Source of the DNA: CAINVV01 sp036508555
Lineage (GTDB): Bacteria; Bacteroidota; Bacteroidia; Bacteroidales; Prolixibacteraceae
Reading direction: 5' to 3'
Assembly (NCBI GenBank): GCA_036508555.1
Contig: DATCHD010000062.1
Location: 1-51,029, forward strand
Length of the DNA stretch: 51,029 nucleotides
Under the pieces are notes generated by a model. That model was not told the DNA's origin and ran no database searches. It was given only the letters and a program-made list of their open reading frames with translations. Positions 7,575 to 15,884 of the stretch are shown piece by piece; within the stretch, counting starts at the first letter, position 1, and every line of letters begins with the position of its first letter. The position numbers and the translations under genes are program-made.

Positions 7575-9269
7575 ATGAACCTGCATTTACGATCTACATT
7601 TTTTATTACATTGATAATGTTGTGCTTGCATACAGATGGTAGTCATTTGCAGCAAAGCAATCCCGGCATTATTCAGAATATTCAACCCAGTCAAAGAATC
7701 ACTGAATTCAGGGCGGTTTGGGTGGCAACAATTAATAACATCGACTGGCCCTCCAAACCCAATCTGCCAGTGGAAGAACAAAAGAGTGAGTTTCTGAGAC
7801 TTTTAGACTCCTTTCAAAAATTCAACCTTAATGTGGTGATACTTCAGGTCAGAGCCGCATCAGATGCCTTCTACCAGTCTAAAACGGAGCCATGGTCCAT
7901 CTTTCTTACCGGAAAACACGGCAGGCCTCCTGTGCCATTTTATGATCCCCTTGCCTGGGCTATCGAAATGTGCCACCAGCGTGGCATGGAGTTACATGCC
8001 TGGTTTAACCCCTTCAGGGTAAGAAATACCGGGAAATACACCCTTGATCCAAGTTGCTTTGCATCCAGACATCCGCAGTACGTTAGGGAGTATGATAAGA
8101 AGATTTTTCTGGATCCCGGTTACCCGGAAGTCAGGTCATACGTTTTGGCGGTGATAGCAGAAGTAGCTCATAATTACAAGGTGGATGCAATCATTTTGGA
8201 TGATTACTTCTATCCATATCCAATTGCAGGAATGAGATTCGGCGATGAAAAAAGCTTTCTGAAATTTGGCAAAGAATTTTATCCCAAAAGGCTCAAGGAT
8301 TGGAGAAGGGAAAACATCAATATTTTTATCTCCGCACTGCACGATTCCCTGCAAAATATCAATCCAAGAATAAAATTTGGAATCAGCCCCTTCGGTATCT
8401 GGAGAAACAAATCATCTGATCCACAGGGCTCCCCCGGACTCAGAGGAACCAGCTCTTATGACGATCTATATGCCGACGTGCGCAAATGGCTGAAAAATGG
8501 CTGGGTAGATTACATCATTCCACAGCTTTATTGGGAAAATGGAAATCATTTTGGCGACTTTACTTCCATGGTGCAATGGTGGAGCGAGAACAGTTTTGGC
8601 AAACCGTTGTACATTGGTCAGGCTTTATACAAAAGTACCGCGAGGAAAAATGGATGGGTATCGCCTGATGAACTGAATAATCAGATCAATTTCTTAAGAA
8701 CGATTGAAAACGTAAGGGGATTTGCATTTTACAGTGCTTCCAACATTCGTGAATTATCCGACAGTCAGGTCAAAGCATTATGCGACAATCAACTAAACTA
8801 TAGTGCAGGGATAGATGATGATCGTCGTTTTAAAGTTGTTGAACCTTCTCCGGAAACAATAGCCTCCACAGATTCAACAGTACAATCAGGAGAGTATAAG
8901 GTATTTAAACAAAATTTTCTAGCCGCCTTGTCAAACAGTCCAATTTCTAGAAGAGAAATCGCAGACTCACTTAAAACGATTACAGTATCTTATAGAAGAG
9001 AAAATGGAACTAAAATCCTCAGTTACCAATTAGCAGAAAATGTTACACCCAGGTTAACGGCTCTCATTGCCCTGCATAGAACTGGTAAAAATGTTTATAC
9101 TCAATCTATTCAGGGATTCTTCGAAAAGGGAATAATAATGATCACAGATCAGCTGTGGAAAGAGATAAGGCATAAGAAACTGATACTGGTCGGCCGGGAT
9201 TCTAAAATTAATTGCGACTATTATTCCAATTTCTTCGAAGTGAAAAAAAGAAAAATTAAGGTACGCTGA
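7575..9269 (+). CDS. GHL10 (DUF187) family glycosyl hydrolase, DigH/YngK-like
   Basis: A 564-residue secreted protein with a hydrophobic signal segment at residues 5-20. Glycosyl-hydrolase-like family 10 begins with FRAVWVATINNIDWPSKP near residue 47. It continues with ILQVRAASDAFY, LHAWFNPFRVRN, the ILDDYFYPYP strand that carries acidic barrel residues, FGISPFGIWRN and YIIPQLYWE. E. coli DigH of this family cleaves denuded peptidoglycan glycan strands. The barrel ends near residue 400. The last ~150 residues form a separate C-terminal region with SYRRENGTKILSY that I cannot assign. Its position behind NagB-PIG-L suggests use of wall-derived or other amino sugars, which is an inference. It converges on glnN with 11 bases between the stops. 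Confidence 0.85.
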   Translation: MNLHLRSTFFITLIMLCLHTDGSHLQQSNPGIIQNIQPSQRITEFRAVWVATINNIDWPSKPNLPVEEQKSEFLRLLDSFQKFNLNVVILQVRAASDAFYQSKTEPWSIFLTGKHGRPPVPFYDPLAWAIEMCHQRGMELHAWFNPFRVRNTGKYTLDPSCFASRHPQYVREYDKKIFLDPGYPEVRSYVLAVIAEVAHNYKVDAIILDDYFYPYPIAGMRFGDEKSFLKFGKEFYPKRLKDWRRENINIFISALHDSLQNINPRIKFGISPFGIWRNKSSDPQGSPGLRGTSSYDDLYADVRKWLKNGWVDYIIPQLYWENGNHFGDFTSMVQWWSENSFGKPLYIGQALYKSTARKNGWVSPDELNNQINFLRTIENVRGFAFYSASNIRELSDSQVKALCDNQLNYSAGIDDDRRFKVVEPSPETIASTDSTVQSGEYKVFKQNFLAALSNSPISRREIADSLKTITVSYRRENGTKILSYQLAENVTPRLTALIALHRTGKNVYTQSIQGFFEKGIIMITDQLWKEIRHKKLILVGRDSKINCDYYSNFFEVKKRKIKVR

Positions 9270-9280
9270 AAAACTATTTT

Positions 9281-11470
9281 TTAGCGCGTAAACAGAAGTT
9301 CACGATATTTTGGCAATGGCCATAACTCATTGTCAACCACCAACTCCAGCTTATCAATATGATATCTAATATCATCCAGATATGGTTTAACATGCTGCTC
9401 GTAAGCCAGTGCTTTATCTCTTGAATGCTCAATAACATTGGCAACTTTTCTTGCTTCAATCATATCCTTTGTTTTTGATTTAATGCTGGAAATATGGTTG
9501 GAAATCTCCTTAATCAGTTCCTTACGGGCCCCAGAAAGTTCTGTAAATTCTTCATCAGAGAAGATATCTTTCAAACCCTTAACGTTTTCGATGAGCATAG
9601 TCTGATAATTGATAGCCGTTGGAACGATATGGTTGATAGCCAAATCACCTAAAACGCGAGCCTCAATCTGGATTTTCTTGATAAACTTTTCATATTCTAC
9701 TTCAACACGAGCCTCAAGTTCTTTCTCATTGAATACTCCAAGCGCTTCGAAAATTTTCCTTGAATTTTTATACAGGTATGCATCCAGCGCGAGCGGAACA
9801 CTCTTGATGTTGGTCAGACCACGGCGCTCTGCTTCAATAGCCCATTCAGGACTGTAACCGTTTCCATCAAAACGAACTGGTTTACATTCAATGATATACT
9901 TCTTCATTACCTGGAAGATGGCCTCATCTTTCTTTACATTGGCATCAATAAGTTTATCAACATCAGTTTTAAATTGGATAAGTTGTGCAGCAACAACCGA
10001 GTTCAGGGCAATCATGGCGGAAGCGCAGTTAGCGGAAGAACCTACAGCCCTGAATTCAAACCTGTTACCTGTAAAAGCAAAGGGTGAAGTTCTGTTTCTG
10101 TCCGTATTGTCCAGTAATATTTCAGGAATCCGCCCGATATTCAATTTAAGATCAGTCTTTTCGTCAGGTGTCATTTTCTTTTCGCCTACCAACTCCTCAA
10201 TCTGATCGAGCATAGCGTTTACTTCCGTACCAAGGAAGGTCGAAATAATTGCAGGCGGCGCTTCATTGGCTCCCAAACGGTGAGAGTTGCTTGCAGAAAC
10301 GATAGAGGCACGTAACAAATCCTGGTTGTCATAAACTGCCTTAATCGTATTAACAATGAACGCAAGGAACTGGGTATTTGACTTTGGATTTTTCCCCGGT
10401 GAATACAAGTTAACACCAGTATTGGTAGAAAGCGACCAGTTATTGTGTTTTCCAGATCCGTTAATACCTGAGAATGGTTTTTCATGTAACAGTACCCTGA
10501 AACCATGATGACGGGAAATCTTGTTCATCAGATCCATGATCATCTGGTTGTGGTCATTGGCAAGATTGACCTCCTCAAAAATAGGAGCCATTTCAAATTG
10601 GTTCGGCGCAACCTCGTTGTGACGGGTCTTGACAGGAATACCCAATTTGTAGGCTTCATTTTCCAGATCCACCATAAAGCAAGCAACACGCTCAGGAATT
10701 GACGCAAAATAGTGGTCTTCCAACTGCTGGTCTTTTGCTGAAGAGTGTCCCATCAGCGTACGGCCTGTAAGCATAAGGTCAGGACGTGCCATAAAAAGCG
10801 CCTCGTCAACAAGGAAATATTCCTGTTCCCAACCAAGATTGGCAGTCACCCTGGTAACATTTTTATCCCAATACTGACAAACATCCACAGCAGCCTTGTC
10901 AACCGCATTCAAAACTTTCAGAAGAGGTGCCTTATAATCAAGGGCTTCACCTGTATAAGCAATAAAAATAGTAGGAATACAAAGGGTCGTTCCTACAATA
11001 AAAGCAGGTGATGAAACATCCCAGGCCGTGTATCCTCTGGCCTCAAAAGTGTTTCTTATACCTCCACTTGGAAAAGAGGAAGCATCAGGCTCCTGCTGTG
11101 CCAATAACTTACCAGGAAAGCTCTCAACGACTCCTCCCAATTCTGAATGATCAATGAATGCATCATGCTTCTCAGCTGTACCGTCCGTCAAAGGGTGGAA
11201 CCAGTGCGTGTAGTGTGTCGCACCATTTTCAATGGCCCAGGCTTTCATACCCATGGCAACCTGATCCGCAATCTTACGATCAATGGTTGTTCCATTGTCG
11301 ATTGCATCACAAATACCCTTGTAAGAATCCTTAGAAAGATATTTTTTCATTTTAGGACGGTCAAAGACCAACATCCCATAGTAATCAGATGTCAAATTCT
11401 CCTCCCTTTTAACCTCAACAGGTTTGCGACTCATCAAAATTTCGAGTGCCTTGAATCTAATTGCTGCCAT
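9281..11470 (-). CDS. glnN: Glutamine synthetase type III
   Basis: This enzyme makes glutamine from glutamate, ammonia and ATP. The 729-residue length is diagnostic of GSIII; GSI and GSII are 350-470 residues. Visible motifs include NLGWEQEYFLVD near 220, the substrate-binding loop FSGINGSGKHNNWSLS and NRTSPFAFTGNRFEFRAVGS, a strong GSIII signature. The C-terminal ~200 residues are helical, as in the family. The gene is monocistronic on the minus strand with 393 bases of upstream non-coding DNA. Together with the amt gene 8 kb away it supplies ammonium assimilation. No adenylylation Tyr context of GSI type is expected in this class. Confidence 0.97.
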   Translation of the reverse strand: MAAIRFKALEILMSRKPVEVKREENLTSDYYGMLVFDRPKMKKYLSKDSYKGICDAIDNGTTIDRKIADQVAMGMKAWAIENGATHYTHWFHPLTDGTAEKHDAFIDHSELGGVVESFPGKLLAQQEPDASSFPSGGIRNTFEARGYTAWDVSSPAFIVGTTLCIPTIFIAYTGEALDYKAPLLKVLNAVDKAAVDVCQYWDKNVTRVTANLGWEQEYFLVDEALFMARPDLMLTGRTLMGHSSAKDQQLEDHYFASIPERVACFMVDLENEAYKLGIPVKTRHNEVAPNQFEMAPIFEEVNLANDHNQMIMDLMNKISRHHGFRVLLHEKPFSGINGSGKHNNWSLSTNTGVNLYSPGKNPKSNTQFLAFIVNTIKAVYDNQDLLRASIVSASNSHRLGANEAPPAIISTFLGTEVNAMLDQIEELVGEKKMTPDEKTDLKLNIGRIPEILLDNTDRNRTSPFAFTGNRFEFRAVGSSANCASAMIALNSVVAAQLIQFKTDVDKLIDANVKKDEAIFQVMKKYIIECKPVRFDGNGYSPEWAIEAERRGLTNIKSVPLALDAYLYKNSRKIFEALGVFNEKELEARVEVEYEKFIKKIQIEARVLGDLAINHIVPTAINYQTMLIENVKGLKDIFSDEEFTELSGARKELIKEISNHISSIKSKTKDMIEARKVANVIEHSRDKALAYEQHVKPYLDDIRYHIDKLELVVDNELWPLPKYRELLFTR

Positions 11471-11863
11471 AATTTTAGTTATTAGAAAATATAAATTTCA
11501 ATATTTTCTGCTAAAATATGTTTTTTTTGAATACCCCCCCCTAAATATTTATCCTAAATACTATAATTTCATATTTTTTTAACATTAATATTGATTTAAT
11601 CAGGTATCTCACAAAAAAAATGGTAAAACTTGGTATGCTTCCAATAAAACCCTTTTCCAGTAGTCGGCCGCTGCAACCATACCAGGTTTGTGCCGCTCGA
11701 GAGAAATGATCGATGGAATCCTGATTAAACCAGACAGCTTTTTTTAACTAATGTAAGCCGTTTGGAGATTTCTTCAACTATTTTATATAAATTCATCCGC
11801 TCTTAAAGAATGAGTCTTTTACAAGTAGCAACCATTTCAAAAAAAAAATAAATTCTTTTCATT
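11471..11863. other. Intergenic region between divergent glnN and an oxidoreductase gene
   Basis: A 393-base AT-rich gap that must hold the promoters of both divergent genes. No exact TAnnTTTG box was found next to either start. The glnN-proximal half contains an eight-base C tract at 11534-11541 and a direct repeat CCTAAATA at 11540-11547 and 11553-11560, spaced 13 bases apart, which could be an operator. The oxidoreductase-proximal half has no open frame of note and no gene remnant that I recognise. Confidence 0.5.
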
Positions 11864-13183
11864 ATGGCTGACAGTCGAAGAAATTTTATCCGCGATGCCG
11901 GACTTACTGCCTCAGGCATCGCCGTACTCCCAAATGTGATGAGCTCATGTATCGGAGCCAATAATAAAGTCATCGTTGCCCTGATTGGCTGTAAAGGCCA
12001 GGGTTTCGTCGATCTAACGTCTTTTCTTAAACAACCCGGCGTTGTTTGTGCTGCCCTTTGTGATGTTGACAGCAATATTCTCAACCAGCGTGCCGCCGAA
12101 GTTGAGAAGCTTACCGGCAAGCGCCCTGAATTGTACGAAGATTTTCGCAAGATCATCGACCGCAAGGATATTGATGCCGTTATTGTTGGAACTCCTGATC
12201 ACTGGCACTGTCTGCCAATGATTTACGCTTGCCAAACGGGTAAAGACGTTTACTGCGAGAAACCGCTCGGACGGACAATAGAGGAGTGCAATCTCATGGT
12301 GAAAGCTGCTCATAAATACAACCGTGTTGTGCAAGTTGGTCAATGGCAACGCAGCGATCCCCACTGGAAAAGTGCCGTCGAATATATTCACAGCGGGAAA
12401 CTTGGCCGGATTCGTTCCGCAAGGGCATGGTCGTATGTCGGCTGGAAAGGTTCCATTCCAGTTGCTCCCGATTCTGAAGTTCCGGCTGGTGTCAACTACG
12501 ATATGTGGCTCGGTCCGGCCCCCAAAAGGCCTTTCAACATCAACCGCTTCCATTTTACTTTCAGATGGTACTGGGATTATGCCGGAGGTTTGATGACCGA
12601 CTGGGGCGTGCACCTGCTCGATTATGCGTTGTTCGGGATGAATCAGTATGTTCCTAAATCAGTGATGGCTTCTGGAGGAAAATATGCCTTCCCAACAGAC
12701 GCCATGCAGACTCCCGATACGATGATGACGATATATGATTTTGGCGATTTTAACATCGTATGGGATCACACTATAGGAATTTACGGTCAAAATTATGGTC
12801 GGACTAAAGGTCATGGCGTCGCATTTGTAGGTGAATATGCCACCTTGGTGGTCGACCGCGATGGTTGGGATGTATTGCCGGAAACCAAAAGCACTTCTGC
12901 ACAGGAAGGTTTTAAACCGGTTCCTCATCAATCCAGTACAGGAAAAGGGCTCGATCTCCATGTCCAAAACTTCCTCGAATGCTTGAAATCCAGACAAAAA
13001 CCTAATTGCGACATCGAAACTGGCGCGCACATTGCACGGATCGCTTCCCTCGGTAACATTGCTTACAGGTTGGGGCGCCAGGTCAATTGGGACGGGGACA
13101 AACAGGCCTTCAAAGGTGACACAGAAGCTGATAAACTAATTCTCGCCAATTACAGGGCACCCTGGGAATTGCCTAAGATTTAA
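11864..13183 (+). CDS. Gfo/Idh/MocA family oxidoreductase with Tat signal
   Basis: A 439-residue NAD(P)-dependent sugar dehydrogenase-like protein. The N-terminus SRRNFIRDAG is a twin-arginine signal (residues 4-13) followed by a hydrophobic stretch, so the protein is probably exported folded with its cofactor. The Rossmann domain includes VALIGCKGQG, ALCDVD, VGTPDHWH and the hallmark CEKP (E132, K133), the Lys expected in hydride transfer. The C-terminal domain has DWGVHLLDYALFGM, containing the usual Asp-x3-His. The substrate cannot be predicted. The ATG at 11864 directly precedes the Tat motif. The gene ends at a strong hairpin shared with a convergent aldolase gene. A second Tat oxidoreductase lies 1.1 kb downstream. 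Confidence 0.9.
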   Translation: MADSRRNFIRDAGLTASGIAVLPNVMSSCIGANNKVIVALIGCKGQGFVDLTSFLKQPGVVCAALCDVDSNILNQRAAEVEKLTGKRPELYEDFRKIIDRKDIDAVIVGTPDHWHCLPMIYACQTGKDVYCEKPLGRTIEECNLMVKAAHKYNRVVQVGQWQRSDPHWKSAVEYIHSGKLGRIRSARAWSYVGWKGSIPVAPDSEVPAGVNYDMWLGPAPKRPFNINRFHFTFRWYWDYAGGLMTDWGVHLLDYALFGMNQYVPKSVMASGGKYAFPTDAMQTPDTMMTIYDFGDFNIVWDHTIGIYGQNYGRTKGHGVAFVGEYATLVVDRDGWDVLPETKSTSAQEGFKPVPHQSSTGKGLDLHVQNFLECLKSRQKPNCDIETGAHIARIASLGNIAYRLGRQVNWDGDKQAFKGDTEADKLILANYRAPWELPKI

Positions 13184-13236
13184 GTACCCTGAAAATCAAA
13201 ATTCAGAGACTGCATCAAGAGCCAATCCGAGTAAAA

Positions 13237-13274
13237 ACAAGAGGCGATCTTATTTAGTTGAGATCGCCTCTTGT
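13237..13274. terminator. Bidirectional intrinsic terminator-like hairpin
   Basis: ACAAGAGGCGATCT at 13237-13250 pairs perfectly with AGATCGCCTCTTGT at 13261-13274: 14 bp around a 10-base loop. It lies between two convergent stop codons and can serve both strands, though the flanking T tracts are short. Confidence 0.75.
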
Positions 13275-13283
13275 CATAATTGA

Positions 13284-14096
13284 TTAAACTACATCATCTG
13301 ATGCATTCGTCGAAATACTGGCTCCGCCGGCAGCAGTTCTGATAATATTCATATCATTTTGAAGACGTTGCGAAAACATCGCCAGATCCGAGCTGTGAAT
13401 GACTAGATTTACCCCTTCTCTGATCCATCTGACCTGCCTTTCAGGAGATTCTGAAAAGTGAATTCCAACGGCCAGTCCATTCTTTTTGGAAACATGGATG
13501 ATCTTTTTGACCGCATCTTCAAAGATCGGATGGTCATATTGTTCTGGCAAGCCGAGACTAATAGAAAGATCATGCGGACCAATAAACACTGCATCCAAAC
13601 CTTCAATTGCGAGTAATTCATCCAGTCTTTCCAAAGCAATCACACTCTCAATATTGGCAATACAGACATTCCCTTCGTTCCATTTATCAAGATACTGTGC
13701 GAGAGCGGGCTCCATCTTACCAGGATTGTCCAGTGCCTTGTTTAGCATTTCTCCCTTCAAGGGTCTGAATTTAAGTGCCCCCACTAATTCTTTGACCTGA
13801 CAAGCGTTTTCCAGGTAAGGAGCCACTACCCCCTCGGCGCCTGCATCCATCATCTGACAAGCCCGGAAAGGGTCTGGCGAAGGGATTCTGACAATTGGAG
13901 CTATACCCATTGCCGTAAATGTCTGACACATACGTGCTATCTCCATCCGCTCGAGCGGAATATGTTCTGTATCCAAAAAGACGAAATCCAGTCCGGCACG
14001 TAAAGCAACGGCAGGCCAGGTTGGTGCAGTAGATGCAATACAAGTGCCGTATACGATCCTACCTGCTTTTATTTTTTTAAGCAAACTCCTCTGCAT
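13284..14096 (-). CDS. HpcH/HpaI family aldolase
   Basis: A 270-residue class II aldolase of the family that includes 4-hydroxy-2-oxoheptanedioate aldolase and 2-dehydro-3-deoxyglucarate aldolase; members cleave 2-keto-3-deoxy acids to pyruvate and an aldehyde using a divalent metal. Seen here: IVYGTCIASTAPTWPAVA at the N-terminus, FVFLDTEHIPLE near 38, APIVRIPSPDP near 66, the GAEGVVAPYLE loop with the metal-ligand Glu region near 88, NVCIANIESVIALERLDELL and AVFIGPHDLSISLG near 170. The protein is cytoplasmic with no signal peptide. It sits between two exported Gfo/Idh/MocA oxidoreductases but on the opposite strand, so co-regulation is only a suggestion. Sugar-acid breakdown is a plausible role. 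Confidence 0.88.
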   Translation of the reverse strand: MQRSLLKKIKAGRIVYGTCIASTAPTWPAVALRAGLDFVFLDTEHIPLERMEIARMCQTFTAMGIAPIVRIPSPDPFRACQMMDAGAEGVVAPYLENACQVKELVGALKFRPLKGEMLNKALDNPGKMEPALAQYLDKWNEGNVCIANIESVIALERLDELLAIEGLDAVFIGPHDLSISLGLPEQYDHPIFEDAVKKIIHVSKKNGLAVGIHFSESPERQVRWIREGVNLVIHSSDLAMFSQRLQNDMNIIRTAAGGASISTNASDDVV

Positions 14097-14224
14097 TTGT
14101 TGGGATTTCTAACAGTATAATAGTAATGCCATCTGGAAAATTCCAAAATCAACCGCAATTTACAAATTAGTTGCATGCATACAAAATTTACACCACATGT
14201 TATATGTTTTCAGAATTTTTACTC

Positions 14225-14232
14225 TACATTTG
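14225..14232 (+). promoter_or_regulatory. Candidate -7 promoter element
   Basis: TACATTTG matches TAnnTTTG exactly, 62 bases before the ATG of the second Tat oxidoreductase. The -33 region is weak (TGTT near 14199). Confidence 0.45.
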
Positions 14233-14294
14233 GGGGTCAGTCAGGCATATTTCTAGCAGCCATCTGATCCAACAATAACTATTAAATTTTTATC

Positions 14295-15776
14295 ATGAAT
14301 CCAGACAAGAAACTTTCGAGAAGAGGTTTCATTGGAACATCGGCAGCTGCAGCCGCGGCTATCACGGTAGTTCCTTCGAATACCATTGCAGGTTTGGGAC
14401 ACAAGGCACCAAGCGACAAACTGAATATTGCCGGCGTAGGAATCGGCGGAATGGGGTTCGGTAACCTGAAACAGATGCAAACTGAGAACATCGTGGCACT
14501 CTGCGATGTCGACTGGGATCACAGCAAACACTGCTTCGACTTTTTCCCTAATGCCAAAAAATACTGGGACTGGCGTAAAATGTACGATGAAATGGGCAAA
14601 AGCATTGATGCAGTGCTCGTTGCAACGGCCGACCACAACCACGCAATCATTGGCTCTCATGCCATGACGCTCGACAAACATGTTTACATTCAGAAACCAC
14701 TGACGCACTCAGTTTATGAATCCAGGTTGCTGACCAAACTGGCCATTAAGCACAAAGTAGCTACTTCTATGGGAAACCAGGGCTCATCCGGTGAAGGTGT
14801 CCGTTTGATCCAGGAATGGCTTTGGAATGGAGAGATCGGCGATGTAACTAAAGTAGAGGCATTTACAGACCGTCCATTATGGCCACAGGCGCTTGCAAGA
14901 CCAAAAGAAGGTATGTGGCCGCCAGATACCATGAACTGGGATCTGTTTATCGGTCCGGCAAAATTCCGTCCTTATCATCGGATGTATACCCCTTGGACTT
15001 TCCGTGGCTGGTGGGATTTTGGAACAGGTGCATTGGGTGATATGGCCTGTCATCTCTTGCATCCGGTCTTCATGGGACTTAAGCTGGGCTACCCGACAAA
15101 AGTACAAGGCTCTTCTACCCTTCTCATGACAGACACCCCGCCTTCCTCTGAAGTGGTTCAAATGATTTTCCCTGCCCGTCCAAAGGAAAAAGGCATTAAA
15201 ATAAATTTCCCCGAAGTAACTGTAACCTGGATGGATGGCGGCTTCAGACCTATGAAACCCTCCAACTGGCCGGAAGGTCGGAATATGAATGACGACGGCG
15301 GTGGCGTGATTTTTCATGGGACCAAAGACAGCATCCTATGCGGTTGCTATGGCAAAGATCCTTGGTTGCTGTCCGGAAGAGTTCCAAATACTCCTAAAAC
15401 CATTCCACGTGTCAGTACCAGTCACGAGCAAGATTGGATCCGCGCATGTAAAGAGAGCCCGGAAAGCAGAAAAGAGACGGCTTCTCCATTCTCACAGGCT
15501 GGACCATTCAATGAAATGGTAGTGATGGGTGTACTGGCAGTTCGTTTGCAAGATCTTGACAAAGAACTCCTCTGGGACGGCCCCAACATGGCCTTTACCA
15601 ATATCCATGATAATGAAATATTTAAAGTCTGTCTCGATAATGGATTCGTGATCACTGACGGTAATCCGACATTTAACAAAAAATACAGTGATCCAATCAG
15701 TGCAAAGGGTTTTGCTGCTGACCTTATCAAGCACAATTATCGTGAAGGTTGGTCTCTACCGGACATGCCGGCCTGA
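14295..15776 (+). CDS. Gfo/Idh/MocA family oxidoreductase with Tat signal (QKP variant)
   Basis: A 493-residue oxidoreductase. The N-terminus LSRRGFIGTSAAAAAAI is a classic twin-arginine signal, so export to the periplasm is likely. The Rossmann domain shows NIAGVGIGGMGFGN, ALCDVDWDH and VATADHNH. The usual EKP reads QKP (YIQKPLTHS, Q133 and K134): the Lys is kept and the Glu is replaced. The C-terminal half is longer than in the first oxidoreductase, with WWDFGTGALGDMACHLLHP and a Trp-rich insert. This matches the large Tat-exported clade seen in Bacteroidota and Planctomycetes, whose substrates are mostly unknown. It is followed by a strong terminator and is probably monocistronic. Confidence 0.9.
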   Translation: MNPDKKLSRRGFIGTSAAAAAAITVVPSNTIAGLGHKAPSDKLNIAGVGIGGMGFGNLKQMQTENIVALCDVDWDHSKHCFDFFPNAKKYWDWRKMYDEMGKSIDAVLVATADHNHAIIGSHAMTLDKHVYIQKPLTHSVYESRLLTKLAIKHKVATSMGNQGSSGEGVRLIQEWLWNGEIGDVTKVEAFTDRPLWPQALARPKEGMWPPDTMNWDLFIGPAKFRPYHRMYTPWTFRGWWDFGTGALGDMACHLLHPVFMGLKLGYPTKVQGSSTLLMTDTPPSSEVVQMIFPARPKEKGIKINFPEVTVTWMDGGFRPMKPSNWPEGRNMNDDGGGVIFHGTKDSILCGCYGKDPWLLSGRVPNTPKTIPRVSTSHEQDWIRACKESPESRKETASPFSQAGPFNEMVVMGVLAVRLQDLDKELLWDGPNMAFTNIHDNEIFKVCLDNGFVITDGNPTFNKKYSDPISAKGFAADLIKHNYREGWSLPDMPA

Positions 15777-15800
15777 GAATAATATCAGTGAACAATACAG

Positions 15801-15832
15801 TCGCCGGGGGTTTTACTTCCGGCGATTTTTTT
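15801..15832 (+). terminator. Intrinsic terminator
   Basis: TCGCCGG (15801-15807) pairs with CCGGCGA (15819-15825) and is followed by seven T residues. It closes the preceding oxidoreductase gene. Confidence 0.85.
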
Positions 15833-15850
15833 CAATGCCTTAATTTGTGC

Positions 15851-15858
15851 TACCTTTG
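15851..15858 (+). promoter_or_regulatory. Candidate -7 promoter element of the ABC-F gene
   Basis: TACCTTTG matches TAnnTTTG exactly, 26 bases before the start codon and just after a terminator. The expected -33 position falls within the terminator T tract and has no clear TTTG. Confidence 0.5.
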
Positions 15859-15884
15859 TCGCTTTCGGTTAGAAAATTGACTTT

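Noticed and set aside
12014..12613. A 199-residue minus-strand frame
   Set aside because: It is fully antisense to the first Tat oxidoreductase and shows no domain; a shadow of a codon-biased gene.
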